DNA of 61,219 bases. Source: CAYGVT01 sp964353355 (GTDB lineage: Archaea; Thermoplasmatota; DTKX01; GCA-020343715). Every line of letters begins with the position of its first letter. Position 1 is the stretch's first letter. Shown piece after piece: positions 24,800 through 33,805 of the stretch. Both the position numbers and the translations under genes were made by a program. The stretch spans positions 1 to 61,219 of the forward strand of contig CAYGVT010000153.1 in NCBI GenBank assembly GCA_964353355.1, written 5' to 3'. The notes below the pieces were generated by a model. The model made no database searches. It was not told the DNA's origin and saw nothing but the letters and a program-made list of their open reading frames with translations.

Positions 24800-26197
24800 C
24801 TACTCGCAGAACGTCCTGTGCACGAGGAGCACCGCGTCCTTGGAGATGCCCTCGTCGACCACGAAGTAGACGGCCGCGCTCGACGGGCCCACGGCCACGC
24901 TCGCGATGGGCCCTCCCATGCCGGCGAGGGCGGACATCATCCGCGTCGTGACCGTCTGGTCCTGCAGCGCGCCCGAGCCCACCGCCCCGATGAGCGCGAG
25001 CTTGTCCGTGCGGTCGATGCGCTCGAGCCCAGGGATGGCCGCGCCCCGCAGGGCCATCACCGCCTTGTCCGCGTCCTTGGTCCTGAGCACCACGCCCAGG
25101 CACGCCTGCGAGGTCGAGACCCCGAGGGCCTGCACACCCTGGTCCGCGAACGTCTTGGTCACGGCGGCGAGGAAGCCCGGCCGGATGCCGAGCGCCGCCG
25201 CGTGCACCTTGATGATGCTGATGCCCGTCGTCCGCGTGACGGACTTGATGCGCGGTTGCTCCGTCCCGTTCTTGGCCGAGATGAGGCTGCCCGGGCCCTT
25301 GGGGTCCATCAGGTCGTGTATCTGTATCGGGATGCCGAGCGGGAGCAGCGGCTCCACGGTCATCGGGTGCAGCACCTCGAGCCCGAAGTAGGCGAGCTCC
25401 GCCGCCTCCTCGTAGGTGACCAGCGGGAGGAGGCGGGCGCCCTTGACGACCTTGGGGTCCGCGCTCATGAAGCCCGGCACGTCCTTCCACAGCACCAGGA
25501 GGGGCGACCCGAGCGCGCGCGCCGCGACCGCGGCGGAGTAGTCCGAGCCGTTGCGGCCGAAGGTCGTCGTGTGGCCCTGCATGTCCGCGCCGAAGAAGCC
25601 CGTTAGCACGGGCACGCCCTTGCGCTCGAGGATGGGCCTGACCTTGGCGCCCAGGCTCACCTGCGTGGCCTCGAGGTTGGCGGTCGCCGCGCCATAGACC
25701 CCGTCCGTGACCACGCCCGCCATGTCAGCCTCCAGGGCGACCGCGTCGAGGCCCTTGCCCCTCAGCACGCCCGCGAACAGGTGCGCGGCCATGCGCTCGC
25801 CGTGCGTGAGCGCCTGGTCGGCCGTGCGCGGCGTGAGCTCCTCGGTGTAGACGACGCCCCACAGCAGCCGCTCGAGCCGTGTCGCGAGCGTGTCGAGGCT
25901 CTCGACGACCTGCGCGCGCAGCTTGCGGTCGACGATGGTCGTCTCCGCCATCAGCAGGTGGCGCGCCCGGACCTCCTCGATGAAGTGGTCCAGGCCGTCC
26001 TCGCCCTTCACGAGCTTTGCCAGCATCTCGCGGATTAGGTTGGTCTGGCCCTTCAGGGCGCTGATGACGACGAACTGGCGAGCGCCCTCCCCCAGGGCCT
26101 CCTTGACGATGTCGGCGCACCTGAGCGTGAGCTCCGGGCTCGAAAGGCACGAGCCCCCGAACTTGTGGACGACAGGCCCCTTGAGCGCGTCAGCCAT
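24800..26197 (-). CDS. lysC: Aspartate kinase
   Basis: About 465 residues. It phosphorylates aspartate, the first step toward aspartate semialdehyde. The N-terminal motif is KFGGSCLSS, where most family members have KFGGTS. Other kinase-domain motifs are TTFGRNGSDYSAAVAARAL and WKDVPGFMSADPKVV. Two C-terminal ACT domains (about 320-465) suggest allosteric control by an amino acid. The ATG at 26197 overlaps the end of the shikimate kinase gene by eight bases, so it is the last gene of the aromatic operon. Its presence makes sense because archaeal dehydroquinate synthesis starts from aspartate semialdehyde. Confidence 0.95.
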   Translation of the reverse strand: MADALKGPVVHKFGGSCLSSPELTLRCADIVKEALGEGARQFVVISALKGQTNLIREMLAKLVKGEDGLDHFIEEVRARHLLMAETTIVDRKLRAQVVESLDTLATRLERLLWGVVYTEELTPRTADQALTHGERMAAHLFAGVLRGKGLDAVALEADMAGVVTDGVYGAATANLEATQVSLGAKVRPILERKGVPVLTGFFGADMQGHTTTFGRNGSDYSAAVAARALGSPLLVLWKDVPGFMSADPKVVKGARLLPLVTYEEAAELAYFGLEVLHPMTVEPLLPLGIPIQIHDLMDPKGPGSLISAKNGTEQPRIKSVTRTTGISIIKVHAAALGIRPGFLAAVTKTFADQGVQALGVSTSQACLGVVLRTKDADKAVMALRGAAIPGLERIDRTDKLALIGAVGSGALQDQTVTTRMMSALAGMGGPIASVAVGPSSAAVYFVVDEGISKDAVLLVHRTFCE

Positions 26198-27143
26198 GGT
26201 GTGTCCCTCCCGCGATCTCGGCGAGCTGCCTCTCGTACTCCTCCTCGGTGATGACGGAGGCTGGTGAGCGGTTGGGCCGGGTCCTCAGGACCCGGCCCTG
26301 GAATGGGGCCAGGGCGGAGAGCACGGCCTCCCTTGCCTCCGCGGCCACGAGCACCGCGATGGCGGGACCGGTGCCGGTCATGCCCGCCGCCCAGGCCCCT
26401 GCCGCCAGCGCCCTGTCCGCCGGCGTGCTGTCCACGCCGACGATGGGCGCGTATGCGCGGCCGTTCAGAGTGATGGCTCCCGCGACGTCCCCTCGGGCCG
26501 CGAGCGCGAACGCGCGAGCGACCTCCTCGCGGGCGACATCGAAGTCGCCCCTGCGCAGCGAGGACTTCTCGATGAGCCGCTCGGGCACGAGGAACAGGAC
26601 CTCCAGGTCATCGGGGACCTCGGCCCAAGAGACGATGCGCCTGCCGGTGTTGTCGGTGAGCACGGCGCCTCCGAACATGGTCGCGACCGCGTCGTCAAAG
26701 GCCCCCGTGAGCGTGACCCCGGCCTCGATGGCCGCGTCGACGCCCATCTGGACCACGTCTAGCGGGGGCATGTCGATCCCGAGCGCGTGCGCGCCCGCGA
26801 GGAGCATCGCGTTCGCGGCCGCGGAGGAGCTCTTGAGCCCCCGCGATGGGGGTATCTCCGACGCGGTCGTGATGCGCGCGCCCCACCGGTCCGCGACGCC
26901 AGCGGTCGTTAGCAGCCGCCGCGCGCACGCGCGCGCCAGGCGGTCGTCGGGAGGGGCGCCCGTGCGGCCTCCGAGCGTCCGGAAGTCGATTCTGCCGGGG
27001 ACGGGCTGGAGCTCGAACGCGGCGAGGAGCCTGAGGCCCACGCCGCACGCGCCCCCCTGGCCGGTTGCGATGCCGTTGATGATGGTGAACGCCCCGTGCG
27101 CGAGCGCGTGGCCCTTCCCCGGGATGCGGCCCTCGACGACCAT
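26190..27143 (-). CDS. aroK: Archaeal (GHMP-type) shikimate kinase
   Basis: About 317 residues. It belongs to the GHMP kinase family and is unrelated to bacterial AroK. The ATP-binding loop PPSRGLKSSSAAANAMLLA is the signature of the archaeal shikimate kinase branch. The GAFDDAVATMFGG segment and the C-terminal GMTGTGPAIAVLVA glycine-rich motif complete the fold. It phosphorylates shikimate with ATP. The ATG at 27143 (VVEGRIPGKGHALAHGAF) follows the UbiA stop by about a dozen bases, and its end overlaps the aspartate kinase start. Confidence 0.93.
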   Translation of the reverse strand: MVVEGRIPGKGHALAHGAFTIINGIATGQGGACGVGLRLLAAFELQPVPGRIDFRTLGGRTGAPPDDRLARACARRLLTTAGVADRWGARITTASEIPPSRGLKSSSAAANAMLLAGAHALGIDMPPLDVVQMGVDAAIEAGVTLTGAFDDAVATMFGGAVLTDNTGRRIVSWAEVPDDLEVLFLVPERLIEKSSLRRGDFDVAREEVARAFALAARGDVAGAITLNGRAYAPIVGVDSTPADRALAAGAWAAGMTGTGPAIAVLVAAEAREAVLSALAPFQGRVLRTRPNRSPASVITEEEYERQLAEIAGGTHHG

Positions 27144-27154
27144 GTCGACGCACC

Positions 27155-28189
27155 TCACACGAAGCTCAGCATCGAGAGGACGAGCTGCAGCGCGAACACG
27201 GAGATGAAGCCGAGGTGCAGCTTCCTCGCGGAGGATTTCGTGTAACTGGCGCACAGGTCGTCGACGAGGCGGAAGCAGACGATGGACCAGACGACGGCGG
27301 TGGCGAGCATCGCGACCGCCACGAGCCCCCAGTTGCCGTAGAGCACGATGACGGCGAAGAGCCACACCGCGAGGCCCGCGAAGGACATGTAAAGCGCGTA
27401 CCGGGCGGCCCTGACCGGGCCGAGGAACACGGAGGTCGTGACCTTGCCCGCGAGGCGGTCGTTGTCGATGTCGCGCAGGTCCTTGGCGAGCGTCTCGCCG
27501 AGCGCGGCGAAGAGCTGCACGCCCACGATGAACGCGCCCGCGCGGAAGAGGAGGCCGTCCATGAGCACGTCGTACCGGACGACATAGGAGCAGACAGCGA
27601 GGAGGTACAGGATGCCGAAGGAGAACCAGAACACCTGGGGCAGGTAGGGCCGCGCGTTCATCCGCAGCGGCGGGAACGAGTACTGGTAGGAGATGACCAC
27701 GAGCGCGACCGCGCTCGCGAGGATCCACGGGCTCAGCCACGCGGCGATGGCCAGCCCCAGGGCCGAGAGCAGCATGCCCTGCGCCCACGCGGCGCGGCGG
27801 CAGATGTGCCCCCGCACGAGCGGCCGGCCGGAGCGGTTCGATTCGGTCGATATGCGGTCGGAGTCGAGGTCCCCGATGTCGTTGAGCGTGCACGCGCCCG
27901 CGTCCGCGAGCACGGCCGCCACGACGAACCACGCGTAGTGCCAGCCCGGCATGTGGCCGGAGACGCCCACGAAGATGGCGAGCGAGAGGCAGACGTCCAG
28001 CCATATGAGCTGGGCTGGGCGGGCGAGCCGCAGCGCGCCGAAGGCGGCGCGGGCCCTCGCCGTCCGCGGCTCGACGCGGTGCCAGTCGACGCTGGCGGAT
28101 TCGTCGGCCGGGGACAGGGCGACAGGGGCGGCGCCCGCGCTGGGGGCGGCTGTGCCACCGCCCGGCCCGTCCACCGCGTCGCGCGTCAT
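27155..28189 (-). CDS. UbiA-family prenyltransferase
   Basis: About 344 residues with eight or nine membrane helices. The two Asp-rich prenyl-diphosphate/Mg sites are NDIGDLDSDRI and DLRDIDNDRLAG. A soluble, Ala/Pro-rich N-terminal extension of about 45 residues is unusual. The family attaches isoprenoid chains to aromatic rings, or in archaea to glycerol phosphate lipids. Its place among shikimate and CoA-ligase genes suggests an aromatic acceptor such as a quinone precursor, but digeranylgeranylglyceryl phosphate synthase is an alternative. The ATG at 28189 follows GGGAGGCGAAGG. It starts 18 bases after the PaaK-like stop. Confidence 0.9.
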   Translation of the reverse strand: MTRDAVDGPGGGTAAPSAGAAPVALSPADESASVDWHRVEPRTARARAAFGALRLARPAQLIWLDVCLSLAIFVGVSGHMPGWHYAWFVVAAVLADAGACTLNDIGDLDSDRISTESNRSGRPLVRGHICRRAAWAQGMLLSALGLAIAAWLSPWILASAVALVVISYQYSFPPLRMNARPYLPQVFWFSFGILYLLAVCSYVVRYDVLMDGLLFRAGAFIVGVQLFAALGETLAKDLRDIDNDRLAGKVTTSVFLGPVRAARYALYMSFAGLAVWLFAVIVLYGNWGLVAVAMLATAVVWSIVCFRLVDDLCASYTKSSARKLHLGFISVFALQLVLSMLSFV

Positions 28190-28207
28190 GCCTTCGCCTC
28201 CCTCACT

Positions 28208-29536
28208 TCACATCCCCTCTATGACCTCTTGCTTCCCCTGCACCTCGTCCACGATGCGGGAGAGGGGCTTGCCCGCGCGGATGGCCCTGTAGTCGTAGAG
28301 CGTGCCCGGGGGGAGCATCTCGGCGTGGGCGGCCCTGCCGCAGACACGGCCGAGCTCCTTTACGATGCTCGCCGCGAGCGCGTCCCACTCGCCCCGGTCG
28401 CGGTGCTCGGCGCGCACCAGCACGTCATCCTTGCGCACCCGTATCTGGTACCACACGCCGGTGAGCGGGGCGGCGCGGTAGAGCGCCTCCTCCAGCTCGA
28501 TGGGGAAGATGGGGCCGCCCGCGAGCGGGATGGTGGTGTGCGACCGGCCCAGTATCTCCATCCTGGGGAGGGGGAGGCCGCACTCGCAAGGCTCGGTGCG
28601 CCAGACGACCGTGTCGCCCGTCACGTACCTGAGCAGCGGCTGCGCGCGCTTGAAGGTGGGGGTGACTATGGTCTGCGCGCGCTCGCCGGGCCGGGCCGGC
28701 GAACCGTCCTTGTGGACGAGCTCGGTGTACATCATGAACAGGGGCACGTGCATCTGGTTGAGCTCGCACGGGATGCCCGGGAACCCTATCTCGTTCTGGC
28801 CAAGCAGCGAGAGCACCCTGGCCCCCCACACCTTCCCGAGGGCCGCGGCGCGCGCGGGGGCGCAGGGCTCTGCGCCAGAGACGACGAGGCGGACGCCGAG
28901 CGACTTCGGGTCCACGCCCTGGTCCATGAGGATGTTGGCGTAGGAGAAGGCGTCCGTGGCGGCCGCGCCCAGGATGGTCGGGCGCAGCCGCCGGAGCGTG
29001 GACGCCACCATCTCCGGCGGGTACATGTTGTTGCGCGTGCCCATCGGGATGACGGTGCAGCCGGCCATGAGGTTGAGCAGGTCCGCGGAGCGGCCGGCGA
29101 AGGTGCGCGTGTAGGGGTAGCAGAGGGCGACCCGGTCGGTCGGGAAGAGGTGCTTCCGGAAGACCGGGAGCTGAAGCGCGAGCTCTATGCCGTCCCGCAT
29201 CTCCTTGAGGCTCGCCCACACGGGCACCGGGTTGCCCGTGGACCCGGAGGTCTGGCCATAGAGGATGGGCTCGGACCCGGGCTCCAGGGCGAGCAGGTCG
29301 TAGGGGTCCTGGGCCACGAGGTCCTCGCGCGTGGTCAGGGGGACGCGGCGCGTGAAGTCCTCGGCGGTGCGTATGGACGAGGGGGTGACCCCCGCCTCGG
29401 CGAGGCGCTTTCGGTAGAACTTCGTCCTTTGGGCGCGGGCGACCGCGATGCGCAGCTGCCTCCTGACGTTCCTCGGCGAGTCGACCCTCGCGAGAATGCC
29501 CGGGAAGTTGCGGACGGCCCACGCCTTGAGGCTCAC
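28208..29536 (-). CDS. Phenylacetate-CoA ligase-like AMP-forming enzyme
   Basis: About 442 residues, of the PaaK/coenzyme F390 synthetase family. It should activate a carboxylic acid, often aromatic, through an adenylate. The phosphate loop is YGQTSGSTGNPVPVW. Other motifs are SLLGQNEIGFPGIPCELN, YVTGDTVVWRTEPCECGLPLPRME (cut here: YVTGDTVVWR and CECGLP), and the C-terminal catalytic Lys region AIRAGKPLSRIVDEVQGK. The GTG at 29536 overlaps the chorismate synthase stop by four bases (GTGA) and has GAGGTGG upstream. Being between aroC and ubiA, its substrate may be a chorismate-derived aromatic acid; this is inferred from context only. Confidence 0.88.
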   Translation of the reverse strand: MSLKAWAVRNFPGILARVDSPRNVRRQLRIAVARAQRTKFYRKRLAEAGVTPSSIRTAEDFTRRVPLTTREDLVAQDPYDLLALEPGSEPILYGQTSGSTGNPVPVWASLKEMRDGIELALQLPVFRKHLFPTDRVALCYPYTRTFAGRSADLLNLMAGCTVIPMGTRNNMYPPEMVASTLRRLRPTILGAAATDAFSYANILMDQGVDPKSLGVRLVVSGAEPCAPARAAALGKVWGARVLSLLGQNEIGFPGIPCELNQMHVPLFMMYTELVHKDGSPARPGERAQTIVTPTFKRAQPLLRYVTGDTVVWRTEPCECGLPLPRMEILGRSHTTIPLAGGPIFPIELEEALYRAAPLTGVWYQIRVRKDDVLVRAEHRDRGEWDALAASIVKELGRVCGRAAHAEMLPPGTLYDYRAIRAGKPLSRIVDEVQGKQEVIEGM

Positions 29537-30624
29537 TCGACCACCTCGTCGAGCCTCGTGTAGCGGAGGCGCTCCTCGTAGGGGACCAGGGAGTCGCGCG
29601 GCAGGAAGCCCGAGAGCATCAGGTGGTCGCCCGTGACCAGGGCGGTCAGCGCCTCCGCGATGACCTGGCAGCGCGGGGTGAAGTTCGCGTCGAACCGCCC
29701 CTCGGTGACCATCGCGACCTCGGTGCCCTTGATGACGTCGACGGTCCGCTGGGGGACCAGGATGGATGGGGTTGGCTTGACCGCGAACCTGGCGACGAAC
29801 GGCGCTCCGTAGGTGATGCCGCCCAGCACACCGCCAGCGCGGTTCGTGCGGGACGTCACACGCCCGTCCTTCGTCCACGTGAGCTCGTCGTTGAACTCGG
29901 ACGCGCGCAGGTCCGCCGCAGCCATGCCCGCGCCGACCTCGAAGCTCTTGATGCCAGGCACATTGAGGATGGCGTGCCCGATGTCCGCCTGGAACCGCCA
30001 GAACCAGGGGCTGCCTAGCCCCGCGGGCAAGCCCTCGACCGTGAGCTCGATGAGCCCGCCCGTGGCATCCCCGGTCTCCTGCGATTCCTTCGCCAGCTGG
30101 TTGATGACGTTCTTTAGCGAGTTGGGGCCGGAGGGCGCTATCTCTATCCCGCCCAGCACCAGGATGCGGGTGCTGATGCGGATGTCCAGCAGCCCGACGA
30201 GCTGCTTGGTCATCGCGCCGGCCGGTATGAGGGGCGCCCACGTGCGGCCGCTCGCGCGCGAGCCTCCCCTCCAGTCCCAGTGCCCGTACTTGAGGCGGTA
30301 GGCCACGTCGGCGTGCCCCGGGCGCGGGGTGTAGGCGATCAGGCGGTAGCGGTCGCTCTCGACGTTGGCGTTCCGGATGACGATGGAGATGGGGGTGCCG
30401 AGCGTCTCGCCCCGGTACACCCCGGACTGTATCTGCATCCGGTTCTCCTCGACCCGGCGCGTGAGCATCGGGTAGGGGACGTCGCGGGCAAGCTCGTCGC
30501 GGACCGCCTTGAGGTCGACCTTCAGCCCCGCCGGGAAGCCGTCCATGACGCAGCCCATCGCCTCGCCGTGGGACTCGCCCCACGTCGTGACGCACAGGAC
30601 GCGCCCTAGCGTGTTTCCTCCCAC
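29533..30624 (-). CDS. aroC: Chorismate synthase
   Basis: About 363 residues, the normal length. It converts EPSP to chorismate with reduced FMN. Family signatures seen: RVLCVTTWGESHGEAMGCV, the RPGHADVAYRLKYGHWDWRGGSRASGR region (RPGHAD and GGRxSGR-like parts), NRAGGVLGGIT and GRFDANFTPRC. The start is a GTG at 30624, matching the usual xGNTxG beginning of the family; the upstream membrane protein stops one base before it. It is the second gene of the operon running to aspartate kinase. Confidence 0.96.
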   Translation of the reverse strand: MGGNTLGRVLCVTTWGESHGEAMGCVMDGFPAGLKVDLKAVRDELARDVPYPMLTRRVEENRMQIQSGVYRGETLGTPISIVIRNANVESDRYRLIAYTPRPGHADVAYRLKYGHWDWRGGSRASGRTWAPLIPAGAMTKQLVGLLDIRISTRILVLGGIEIAPSGPNSLKNVINQLAKESQETGDATGGLIELTVEGLPAGLGSPWFWRFQADIGHAILNVPGIKSFEVGAGMAAADLRASEFNDELTWTKDGRVTSRTNRAGGVLGGITYGAPFVARFAVKPTPSILVPQRTVDVIKGTEVAMVTEGRFDANFTPRCQVIAEALTALVTGDHLMLSGFLPRDSLVPYEERLRYTRLDEVVE

Positions 30625-30625
30625 G

Positions 30626-31732
30626 TCAGTTCCCAGCCGTGGGGATGAACTCCAAGAAGCGCTTGTGCGAGCTGTCCCGCTCCGTGGGCTCCTTCACCCA
30701 GAACGTCCCCTTCGAGCCCCTCTCGATGGCGAACCCCAAGAGGGGCGTGAGCAGGCCCGCCGCGAAGTAGCCGATGGAGAACTGCCACGCGTACGCGAGG
30801 CCGTAGAGGAACGCGAGGGCGACGGAGACCACGACGAACAGGCCCACGCCCACCACCACGGCCCGGTCGCCGAGGGCGACGGGGGAGCGCATCCTGCGCG
30901 CCCGCAGCATGCCCTGCGCGGCTATCAGCAGCAGCGTGATGGCGCCGAGCACGAACCCCACCAGGAGGTAGAGCGGCTCGAAGTTGTAGTACTGGTCGTA
31001 CTCGAACAGGTACCTGCGCAGCAGCTGCACGGAGATGAGCACGTAGAGGAGCGGGAAGAAGGAGCCCTTGAGGACCCCAATAAGGTAGGGCGACTTTCCC
31101 TCGAGCTCCTTGTCCTTGACCATCTTGCGCCAGGCCTCGGTGCGCCCCTTGAGGCCGTCGATCCCTTTGGGCCCCTCGTCGGGAGCGCGCTTCGCCTCCT
31201 CATCCCGGTTGATCTGCTCCGCGAGCGCGCGGCGCGTGGAGTAGACGCGGCTCGGGGTCCCCTCGGGGACCTCCTCGAGCTCCTCGCGACCCACCTGCTC
31301 GTAGCTGTCCTGTGGCACGGCCCGTGGCGCGGCCCGTGCGGTGCCTGCCGGGGCGGGCGCGCGCTTGGTGTCGAGGTCATCGCCGAACTGCACGTCCAGA
31401 TCGACGTCGGACGCCTCGCCGACGTCGGTCCCTGGCGCGGGTGCGGTCCGCTGCGGCGACGGGGCCGCCGTCGGCCTTGCCGTGCCCGGCCTGATGCTCG
31501 TCATGGGCACGCCGGGCAGCGGGCGCGTCCTCTGGACGGCGTAACCGTCCTGTGCGCTCTCCACCTCCCCTGCATAGGTCTCCCGCGGGGCGGGCCTGGC
31601 CTGCGGCGCAGGCTGCGCCGTCGCGGCTGGCGCGGGCCTGCTCACGGGCTGCGGCTGGGGGGTCGTACTTGCCTCGGCAGCGGGCCTGCCCGGGGCGGGC
31701 AGGCGCTTGCCGGCCTTCTGCTGCTCATCCAT
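30626..31732 (-). CDS. Membrane protein with long disordered Pro/Ala-rich N-terminal region
   Basis: About 368 residues. The first 200 are low-complexity, rich in P, A, R and acidic residues, with EASDVDLDVQFGDDLDTKR and a charged stretch. Four hydrophobic helices follow (for example FFPLLYVLISVQLL, LYLLVGFVLGAITLLLIA, AVVVGVGLFVVVSVALAFLY). A short charged tail ends the protein. The ATG at 31732 follows GGAGGTG. It is the first gene of the aroC operon, with a one-base gap to aroC, yet nothing in it suggests an aromatic-pathway role. No family recognised. Confidence 0.75.
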   Translation of the reverse strand: MDEQQKAGKRLPAPGRPAAEASTTPQPQPVSRPAPAATAQPAPQARPAPRETYAGEVESAQDGYAVQRTRPLPGVPMTSIRPGTARPTAAPSPQRTAPAPGTDVGEASDVDLDVQFGDDLDTKRAPAPAGTARAAPRAVPQDSYEQVGREELEEVPEGTPSRVYSTRRALAEQINRDEEAKRAPDEGPKGIDGLKGRTEAWRKMVKDKELEGKSPYLIGVLKGSFFPLLYVLISVQLLRRYLFEYDQYYNFEPLYLLVGFVLGAITLLLIAAQGMLRARRMRSPVALGDRAVVVGVGLFVVVSVALAFLYGLAYAWQFSIGYFAAGLLTPLLGFAIERGSKGTFWVKEPTERDSSHKRFLEFIPTAGN

Positions 31733-31811
31733 CAAGGGCACCTCCTATTGAGACGTCGAACCACACTGCTTCTCACGGTACGGCGGTCGGTCGGGGGCGG
31801 CACGATGCCGC

Positions 31812-33731
31812 CTACGACCTCCACCTCCAGAGGCGGTCGAGCAGGGACCTGCCGCCGGCTGCCACGACGACGACGTCCATCGCCACGATGATGCCGCCAA
31901 CCGCCACCATCATGGACTGCGCTTCTGGCAGCCCACGCGGCGTCGGGGACGTCAGCCCGGGGATGATGTCGATTCCCGAGGCATAGCCGATGTAGTCCCT
32001 GTTGTAGTTCACGAACACCTCTACGTCCTTGTCCGCCTTGACCGAGAGGGTGGTGCCCTTGGTTATGTTGTCCCGCGTGAGGCAGACCTCCTTCCGCAGC
32101 TTGTCGTCCACCACGATGCGGTAGACGTACGGGTGGTTGCGGTTGGACCAGAATGCGTCCGTCTCGCGGGCATATTGGCCCTCTAGGTCGAGGTACTCGT
32201 ATGAGGTCTCGGAGATCTCCACCGTCATCGAACCGTACGGTGGCAGCTCCAGGTCGAGCGGGAGGCTGAGCTCCGAGAAGTCGACATTGACCTTGTTGGC
32301 CTCGCCCAGGTTCACGATGGTCACGTAGGCGCGGCTGCGGATGGGTACCGTGAACTCCGTCGCTGCGGGGTAGGGCTTGTAGCCGTTGTTGAAGAAGATG
32401 GAGGTCTGCTTGTACTTGGTCAGGTAGTCCTCGCCCGCGATGCTGCCACGGTAGCGCTCGTCCAGCGTCCACTGGTTGTCGCCGATCGTATAGACGTAGA
32501 CCGGCTGGTTGGACCTCAGGTGCGCCCACTCGAACGAGGAGTAGCAGCGCGACTTGTATATGACCATGAAGTCGAACAGCCGCATCTCGCCGGGGGCGAT
32601 GTCGCCCTCGAATGAGCCCTGGTTGCCAGTGCGGTCCTCGAGGGTGACGGTGGCCCCGTCGGGCGCGTAGATGAGCACCCGGTTGAAGCACGGGAAGAGG
32701 AAGTCCTTGCCGTCCTTGCCGAAGACCTGGGTGAACGCGTACTTGTCCTGGATGCCGCCCACGACGCTCACGGGATGGTCGGCCGAGATGAGCACCAGGT
32801 CGTCGTCGAACCCCATCTGGTGCAGGATGGGGTTGCGCGTGCACTCCCACCCCTCGAACCGCTCGAGCTTGAACGTGGCGTCGTCGTCGCGGTCGCTGAG
32901 GTCCGTGATGCGGACCTCGGTCGGGGCTTCCAGCGCGGATATCCACATGTCGCCGGCGACGCGGACCAGCAGCTTCTTGCCGTAACCGGAGTAGACGCCG
33001 TTCCACCACGCGTTGGCATAGTGGTCCTCGGGCGTGTCCGTGGCCGCGCCGGGCTTGAGCTTGTGGTGCATCACAGTGACCGGCACGTCCGATGTCACGT
33101 GCACCGTGCCCGAGAGGATGTGCCAGCCGGGGGCGATCTCGACCGAGATGATGGGGACCTCGAGGTAGCCGAACTCGCCGATTGTGTAGCTCCAGGACGG
33201 CTCGAGCGTGGCGTTGCCCTTGGTAAGGTAAGGGATGTCCGACGCCCACGCGGGCTTGGCGCCCTGCTCCGGGGTCCAACCGTACATCTCGTCGTAGTGG
33301 CACCGGATGGCGGTTGCGTTCATCCACTCGATTGTGACCTGCGCCGAGCGCTCGTAAGCGGATATGAAGATGCTCGAGCAGTTGGCGATGGGGTAGTAGT
33401 ACTCATTACCGCGGCAGCCGTCGGAGACGTACGTGCCGACGTCGTCCTCGCCGCACCAGTAATAGGCGTCGTTGAAGTAGTTCAGGTTCTCCATCTCGAC
33501 CATGTACGCGGGCGGGACGTAGAACACATAGTCGGTGTTGGTGAATGTGTCGATGTCCGTCGAGGTGAAGTCGTAGTCCTCCGTCTTCTCGGTAGCGGTC
33601 CTCGCGGCGTCCTCCGCAGCGGTCCTCATGGGCTCCTCGTAGAGCAGGATGGAGGACACTGGCAGGAAGAATATCCCGATCACCGCGATGAACACCAGCA
33701 CCACGGGCATGAGCTTCCTTAGCACCGACAC
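31812..33731 (-). CDS. Large surface protein, IgGFc-binding-N-terminal-like beta repeats
   Basis: About 639 residues. The N-terminal hydrophobic segment (LMPVVLVFIAVIGIFFLPVS) is a signal anchor, and another hydrophobic stretch near the C terminus (MMVAVGGIIVAMDVVVVAA) is a second anchor, so the bulk is extracellular. It contains repeated modules of the type DHPVSVVGGIQDKYAFTQVFG followed by GKDFLFPCF and LRSNQPVYVYTIGD. These resemble IgGFc-binding N-terminal domains, which carry the same D-xPV-V and G-x-x-F pattern. Cysteines are frequent. The GTG at 33731 is set by GGAGGTAG six bases upstream. It lies just after a related 842-residue gene. Function unknown; adhesion or cell-wall role inferred. 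Confidence 0.75.
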   Translation of the reverse strand: MSVLRKLMPVVLVFIAVIGIFFLPVSSILLYEEPMRTAAEDAARTATEKTEDYDFTSTDIDTFTNTDYVFYVPPAYMVEMENLNYFNDAYYWCGEDDVGTYVSDGCRGNEYYYPIANCSSIFISAYERSAQVTIEWMNATAIRCHYDEMYGWTPEQGAKPAWASDIPYLTKGNATLEPSWSYTIGEFGYLEVPIISVEIAPGWHILSGTVHVTSDVPVTVMHHKLKPGAATDTPEDHYANAWWNGVYSGYGKKLLVRVAGDMWISALEAPTEVRITDLSDRDDDATFKLERFEGWECTRNPILHQMGFDDDLVLISADHPVSVVGGIQDKYAFTQVFGKDGKDFLFPCFNRVLIYAPDGATVTLEDRTGNQGSFEGDIAPGEMRLFDFMVIYKSRCYSSFEWAHLRSNQPVYVYTIGDNQWTLDERYRGSIAGEDYLTKYKQTSIFFNNGYKPYPAATEFTVPIRSRAYVTIVNLGEANKVNVDFSELSLPLDLELPPYGSMTVEISETSYEYLDLEGQYARETDAFWSNRNHPYVYRIVVDDKLRKEVCLTRDNITKGTTLSVKADKDVEVFVNYNRDYIGYASGIDIIPGLTSPTPRGLPEAQSMMVAVGGIIVAMDVVVVAAGGRSLLDRLWRWRS

Positions 33732-33805
33732 TGACTTCTACCTCCTTGCATGCCGTCTTGCATTCCTTGGGCCCCCTCGGGGGGGCCGACTCGCTGCTTG
33801 CGTAC

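Noticed and set aside
27215..29563. 782-codon plus-strand open frame
   Set aside because: It covers the UbiA and PaaK-like genes, which have clear motifs on the minus strand. Long antisense frames are expected at this GC content.
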